A DNA stretch of 64,000 bases from Trametes villosa (Eukaryota; Basidiomycota; Agaricomycetes; Polyporales; Polyporaceae). This document shows, piece after piece, positions 58,455 through 64,000 of this stretch. Position numbers and translations under genes: made by a program. Numbering within the stretch: the first letter of the stretch is position 1; each line of letters opens with the position of its first letter. The DNA lies in contig PUDQ02000001.1 of the NCBI GenBank assembly GCA_002964805.2, positions 2,938,001-3,002,000 on the forward strand. The letters run 5' to 3'. The notes beneath the pieces were generated by a model. That model searched no databases. It was not told the origin of the DNA and saw nothing but the letters and a program-made list of their open reading frames with translations.

Positions 58455-58898
58455 AACTAACCCAATATTGAGTGGAGGCCTCTGGATATACTGATCGCTC
58501 GTTTGATAGTCGCAATAAGTGGTCAGACAACAGATGCATTACTCTTGAATCTGCCAAGCATCAGGCCCTCGAGCCCATCCTCGCAATTCGCGCTGGGGAA
58601 CCAGGGGCGGATGAGGTTGCACCTGTGCCTACAGGGTGTGTCGGAATTAGGAGGCACCTTACCTTCGCGAATACGCGCATCCTGAACACACGCCCCGTTG
58701 GATGTCCATGATGTTGAATGGTCGTGAGCGCCCGAGTTGTATGCAATTCTGGATCTGTACTACAACAAGAGAGGTGGCGCGTGAGGGCGAGGCAGGGCAA
58801 GCAAGAGAGGCTAGGGCTAGGAATAAAGATACAGCACTGGAGTACACCGACCCAAGATAAAACAAGAACGTGCCGTCGTGAGTTCGTTAGATGGGGCG
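58455..58898. other. intergenic between convergent GST and transporter genes
   Basis: Two 3' UTRs are expected here. No gene seen. Confidence 0.5.
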
Positions 58899-61528
58899 TC
58901 ATGAGTCTGCGCCTGAGCCTGAGTCTGGTGCAGGGGGGTCGTTGGTGCGCAGAGCGTCCTCTGCGCGGACGCGCTCCGCGGGCGTAAACGAGAGCGGCAT
59001 CGTCCGTGCACGCACAGCGGCTGCGTCGCCGCCGTCCCCGTCGCTGGTGACAGCGAGGGGCGGTCGAGGGGCGTCGCCCGTGTTTGCAGCCGTAGGCGGG
59101 TGTACGTTCGGCGCGGAGTCCGCCGAGCGTACCTGGCTCACAGGGGGCTGGAAGCGGATACTCGTCGTCCGCGGGGGGTCGCTCGACGCCGGGGACGGCA
59201 GCGGCGACGACACAAGCTCGGTGTTGCTCAGGAAGCGCGACGCCAGCGCAGCGTCCGCGGCGCCGACGTCCGACAGCGGGCGTTCCGAGACCACCGTCGG
59301 GAGCACAGGCGGGAGGCCAGACACCTCCGCCTCCTCCGTCTCGACCGAGTCGAGCTTCTTCTCCGACAGCTCTACGCCATTCGGGATCGCGGGCACAGGC
59401 GGCACCGGCGGGTGGCTCTCCGCGACGATCGTGTGCCGCGCGGTGAGCGCCTTGAACCAGCTCGAGCGCGTGCCCCACACGGAGTGCTCGCGCGCCCGTC
59501 CGTGGCCGCTGTGCACGCTCCCCGCGCCGGTCTCCGCGACGGAGCTGAGCTGCGACGGCTGGTGGCTGCGCGTCGCGCTCGCGACGGAGAGCGCGGTCGC
59601 GCGCCGGCGCGCGCGCACGATCGTGCCCAGCGCGCCGCCGGTCATGCGCAGCGAGTCGATGCCGGGCTCCTCCGTGCGCGCGACGATCGCGCGCTTCGCC
59701 TCCTCGAAGTCGAGGTCCGCGTCGAGGTCCGAGTCGCCGTCCGCGCCGACCCCGACGCCCGGGGGGAGGCCGGCCTCGAGGTCGTCCGTCGAGCGCGCGG
59801 CGGTCGAGTCCGTGTCGGCCTCGAGCGTGGCGGCGGTGTGCGAGCGGATGCGGCGGGAGCGCTGCGAGTAGCGGGAGTGGCGGGAGCGGAGCGTGCCCGC
59901 GTGCCCGAGCTCGACGGTTTGGGCCGCGATGGGGTCGACTTCGTGCCGCGCGGCTTCGAGGAGAAGCGTCGTGCGTTTGTCGACCTGGGTGAGCGTAGCG
60001 GGGTTCGCGTGGGTATGTGGGCTGGGAGTAGGAGGGAGATACGCACGTTGGTGAGAGTGCGCGGGTCCACCTTCGTCATCTGCAGGATGGTGATTCCGGT
60101 GCAGATGACGGCGAAGGCGAGGACGATGGTGATGATTTGCGACGCGCTCGCTTTCAGTCCTTGGTAGAGGATCTGGATAAGCGGGTAAGTCAATAAAATG
60201 GAGGGCAGAGTCCACTGCTACTTACCACGGACGTTACTAGCGTGCAGAACGTGACTAGACACGCGCCAGCTGCGTTAGTTTACGAGTCAAAAGCTGGGAT
60301 GTCTACTCACATGTTACGTAGTATGTTGGCGTGACTGCGAAAACGCTGTTAGGTCGACAATTGATTAGGGACGTTGCATTGGCTTACCCATAGCTGCCGC
60401 TCAAGAGTCAGTGTCTGCAAGCTACCGCAGGGTACACGGCACATACCGGTATTGAACATCGCTAGCGCTATATTGAGGTAGTAGATTTCCGTTACTGGCC
60501 TGACGTGAGTCACCTGCGCCCTGCAAACAAAGCACGACTTACAGAGAGTGACGATCACGAACACCAGCAGGAAGTATATGAACCAATTCTTGAACTGTGG
60601 CGGAGATGAACACATGTGCTTAACCCTACGAATGGAAAACGCACCTGGTTATCTCCTCTGATAGACGTCACGATGGACGCGCCCAACCCTTGCGTGCAGC
60701 TGACACTCAAACCCCCAATCAGACTGCACACACCCTGCACCCCGCACGTCAGTAGCAGGTCGCACGAGGGTAGCGGGGAAGCCTCACCAGATACGGCAGC
60801 ATGCTCTGCTTCCCGTACTTTGGCGCGGCCCAGAACGCGAGGACGGCGGCGATGACGAGCACGACGCCGCCGTACGCGAGGAACCAGGGCGCGAGGAAGA
60901 GGTGCTTGAAGCCCTCGATCGTCGCGACGCTCTGCTCTTCGGGCCCGTTCAGGGCGAGGATCGACGCGCCGAGGAGGCACTGGACGGACGAGATCCAGCC
61001 GAAGAGGGAGAGCTTCTCTTTGAGCAGGAAGTGCGAGAGGATGGAGGATATGACGACGGAGAGCGCACCCATGGGTGTCTGGAGAATTTGGGTTGGATAG
61101 GCATTTCGCGGGAGCGGTGGAATGACTGGAGTGAACCACTTACCACTATGATGGCTTCGACGAAGGCGTACGCGCCGAAGTTGCACAGTTCCCCGAGTAT
61201 CATGATGATCATGCCAGTCCACCACATGGGCTGGCGAACATGCGGGGTTAGTTTGGGCTGCTACCCCGCATTGGCCGATAGCAAAGCCACTCACCGACTT
61301 CAAGTACGCCACGCCCTCCCCCGCAACCTGGCCTTTCTGTGAGCTCAGCAGCCCCTTCTTCTTGAAGACGAACGAAGATCCTATGAGCAGCCCGGAGCCA
61401 ATGGCAAGTATAACGCCAACACTATGTGCAGGTGAGAAGGTGAGCAGATGTACAAAGAAAACCGAGCGGTTTTTGGGTACTCACGCGCGGTATTGGGCAG
61501 GCTGGCTAGGATCTGAGCTGGACGCCAT
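58899..61528 (-). CDS. NIPA-type magnesium transporter with long cytosolic tail
   Basis: Multi-pass membrane protein of the NIPA (DUF803) family, magnesium transport inferred from the family. Start MASSSDPSQPAQYRA (ATG at 61528). TM segments: VGVILAIGSGLLIGSSFVFK, WWTGMIIMILGELCNFGAYA, TPMGALSVVISSILSHFLLK, LFGWISSVQCLLGASILALN, FLAYGGVVLVIAAVLAFWAA, GGLSVSCTQGLGASIVTSIR, WFIYFLLVFVIVTL, IYYLNIALAMFNT, and SQIITIVLAFAVICTGITIL. The family motifs EKL and LNGPEEQ are present. Ten or so exons, some tiny (60200-60500). The last exon (58899 to about 59990) encodes a disordered tail of about 360 residues rich in Ser, Asp and Pro, ending SGSGADS, longer than in animal NIPA proteins. Confidence 0.9.
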
Positions 61529-62912
61529 GTCAAGGAAGACACTTCGGTGAGCAGTGTCGCAGTGGACCGCAGGGAAAGAAGGGAGACGGTCGTGGCACTG
61601 GCAGGGCTGGGAGGAGCGAGCGGGGCCAGGACTGACAGGATTCTAGTTCTACCGGCTAATGGCTAGGAACGTCTGATGGCCATGTGATCATCCCTCCACT
61701 TAACTTCCTCTTGACAGAGCAGCCAAGACTTTGGGCGGGCAGAGACGGGATGGATAGTCTTTTGGTGAACAGACATCGTCCTGGATTCGTCGAGGTCGCC
61801 GTCGAGGTCGACGCGACCGCAGAGGCGGCCATCATTGGCATCAAGCCAGACGCGCGCGTGCGCGAGGGCCGTAAAACGCGCCTCGGCGGTACGTCATATC
61901 CACGTGGCATATACAGTACCTCCTCGAGACGCGTCGCGTCGCGCGTTGTTTCCTCTTGCCTCCATGTCCATGTATTCTCAATCCCAGAGTCATGCATTTT
62001 AGAGCACTCAAAGGCAACCCGCTTGCAGGTTAATTAGGAGCAGAGCACTCTTCCCGCGAGCCAATCTTCGTTGATGATGAACATGACTACCCAACCGGTG
62101 TGTAAACCGCGCGCGTCTCTCACTCTCGTCCGGGTTCAATGGCCCAACGCGCATTCCAATTGAAGGTATGTGCTCCGCGAAGAGGTCATTAGGAGCACCC
62201 TCTGACCCTTGTTTAATTATAGTGGAGGGATCCGTGCGCGGTATCCGCCTTTGACACCCATGACCCGTGATGGTCATATGCGATGCCTCATCCACGAACA
62301 TACTACTCTGTTAGGAGCACAGAGGACACCATTCAAGGTCCCTGTATCTGGTGGTTACACGGCTATGATGGGAGCCAGAACGCATTAACAACATCGTAGC
62401 GATAGGTCTGCTCGCATTCAAGAATATCTTCCCACTCAATCTGAGTAATCGCTTCTGACATGGCTCGTAGGGTTCACACCCGGTTTGTGGATCCAAATGG
62501 CCAGTTGCCATCACAGAAAGTATTCGGATAGCCCGGATATGCCTTTGACGATCAAGTCCTCCGACTGAGGAAGGTCCATGCTATTCTCTGCGGTATAGCA
62601 ACACTGCAGCAGTAGTAGCAGTGGACGACAATCGACATGTCAGGCAGGCTCACAACTCGCTACGGACGCTTGCGATGATCACGCTCGTCGCGTCACTCTC
62701 GGTGCGTCATTCCGAACCCAGCTGTGCTTCTATCCGCTGAACACGCTCTCTCGGTGCCCAACTCCGCGCTCAGCTACGCCTCTTCTCTGCCGAACGCGGT
62801 TCACACTCGGGTTGCACATGTGACCAAAGAAGCGAGGCCATGTGTGTATATAACCCCCGTCGAACACAGAGGTAGAAGCAATCATCTCCTCGTCTATCGT
62901 CAATCCTCTGCG
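61529..62912. other. no supported gene; two upstream regions
   Basis: Lies between the divergent transporter and second P450 genes. An ATG at 62676 with a nearby GTGCGT could mark an upstream P450 exon, but the ATG at 62913 with its TATA box is the better start. Nothing else recognised. Confidence 0.45.
62847..62853 (+). promoter_or_regulatory. TATA box of second P450 gene
   Basis: TATATAA, 60-66 bp upstream of the ATG at 62913. Confidence 0.55.
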
Positions 62913-64000
62913 ATGGCAGACGTCTCCGTATTCTACACCTGCGTAGCGATCGTTATAGCTACCTACCTGATCAAGTGGTACAAGGACCCGGTAAGTCATC
63001 TTCGAAACGTCCGGCGTTCTACGGCTGACCTTCTCGCGTAGCTGCGTTCCATTCCTACCGTCGGCAGCTCTGAACTCCCCCTTCTCTCTTACAAGGGGGC
63101 GCTTAGGTGGATTCGGCACGGAAGGGAGGTCCTGCAAGACGGATATGACAGGGTAAGTCCGAGGCGTCCGCGACCTCCAGGCGTTCATACGAATTTATGT
63201 TGAACTGCATGACCTTGCAGTACCGCGGCGCGACGTTCAAGGTTGCCATGCTCGACCAGTGGCTCGTCATTGTCACCGGCCCAACGCTGGTCGACGAGGT
63301 GCGGAAGCGTCCGGACGAAGAGCTGAGCTTCTACGAGGGGATTGGTGCAGTACGTACTGGGGCTGTCGGTTTCCTGCCCATCGCAGACTGACCGCCTTCC
63401 GTAGTTCACCCAGACCAGGTATACGCTGGGGGAGGCGATCCACAGCGACCCGTACCATTCGGACATCGTTCGCGATAAGCTGACGCGAGGCCTTGCGGCG
63501 GTCCTCCCCGACGTCATTGACGAGTTAACGGTGGCCCTCCAGGAGCACATCCCCACTGAAGGCAATGGTGGGTCTCGTGTCGCCTTCAGCGTGCCTAACT
63601 TTGACATCTCACCACGTCGCAGGTTGGGTGAGTGTGGATTGCTCGCAGAAGACGCGCGACATCATCGCCAGGGCGAGCAACCGCGTCTTCGTCGGACTTC
63701 CTGCGTGTACGTGCCTCCCACTCCGGACACGAAACCTCCCTCATCTGGTAGCGCACAGGCCGCAACCAGGCGTACCTCGACCTCGCTATCAACTTCACTC
63801 TGAGCGTCGTCAAGGACAGAGCCATCATCAACATGTTCCCCAACCTGTTGAAACCGTGAGCATCCCAACCCCGGTACGGAATGCGTGGACTGACCAAAGC
63901 ACACTTGATGTTCTGTAGAATTGTGGGACGCATCGTGGGCAACGCTGCTTCAAGCGTCCGCCAGGCGACTCCGTACTTGGCTCCGTTGATAGACGAGCGC
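62913..64000 (+). CDS. cytochrome P450 monooxygenase, 5' part (runs off the window)
   Basis: Starts MADVSVFYTCVAIVIATYLI, a single N-terminal membrane anchor, then LRSIPTVGSSELPLLSYKGA (hinge and proline-rich entry), WIRHGREVLQDGYDR, YRGATFKVAMLDQWLVIVTG, VDEVRKRPDEELSFYEG, FTQTRYTLGEAIHSDPYHSD, DKLTRGLAAVLPDVIDEL, GWVSVDCSQKTRDIIARASN, RVFVGLPAC, NQAYLDLAINFTLSVV, DRAIINMFPNLLKP and IVGRIVGNAASSVRQATPYL. This is the order of the N-terminal half of a large agaricomycete P450 family. The I-helix, ExxR and heme loop lie beyond 64000. At least seven short introns. It differs clearly from the P450 at 51510, so it is a separate family. Confidence 0.9.

Noticed and set aside
59100..60167. 355-codon plus-strand frame
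   Set aside because: Antisense of the transporter's disordered tail; the Arg/Ala-rich composition reflects GC-rich third positions.
1..64000. CRISPR arrays, bacterial operons, riboswitches or prophage
   Set aside because: Intron-rich eukaryotic nuclear DNA; no regularly spaced repeats or ribosome-binding-site-led gene strings were seen.

Overview
The window reads as nuclear DNA of a filamentous basidiomycete, most likely an agaricomycete (mushroom or polypore). Evidence: genes are split by many short introns (about 45-70 bp, GT...AG), DNA is GC-rich, and the gene set is typical of that group: a class I hydrophobin, DUF6533 and DUF6534 seven-helix membrane proteins, two cytochrome P450s, an etherase-like glutathione transferase, a DNMT1-type DNA methyltransferase, a PFA4-type palmitoyltransferase and an F-box protein. 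Gene models below were made by eye. Outer coordinates are start and stop codons where these could be seen; a few N-termini are unresolved and are flagged.

Layout: hydrophobin (776-1240, minus); two tandem paralogues of one large nuclear protein family, A (2950-6384) and B (7277-10668), both minus; convergent DUF6533 (plus) and DUF6534 (minus) membrane proteins (11658-16748); 2.6 kb without a supported gene; family member C (19397-24310, minus), divergent from NAF1 (24540-26500); a PEHE-like chromatin protein; a mitochondrial-targeted protein divergent from PFA4; a DNA methyltransferase; a truncated gene start; family member D (38423-43293, plus); F-box protein; CutC-like protein; acyl-CoA desaturase with a cytochrome b5 tail; BTB/POZ protein; P450; retroelement fragment and a small inverted-repeat element; RSC4-like double-bromodomain protein; glutathione transferase; NIPA-type magnesium transporter; and the 5' part of a second P450.

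The most notable content is the four-member family A-D. C and D (about 1,380 residues) carry a prolyl-4-hydroxylase-like 2-oxoglutarate/Fe(II) oxygenase domain followed by a long unrecognised C-terminal region ending in a nuclear localisation signal. A and B share that C-terminal region and its intron positions but have lost the oxygenase domain by internal deletion. C and D lie in a 5.2 kb inverted segmental duplication (19241-24460 and 38274-43457) that includes about 140 bp of promoter, and D is bracketed by a 66-72 bp direct repeat, which suggests insertion between a formerly divergent gene pair. In C and D the iron-binding HxD motif sits on an 18-nt microexon.

Several genes act on chromatin or RNA in the nucleus (DNMT1-like, RSC4-like, PEHE-like, NAF1), but nothing in the sequence shows that they form one pathway with the A-D family.
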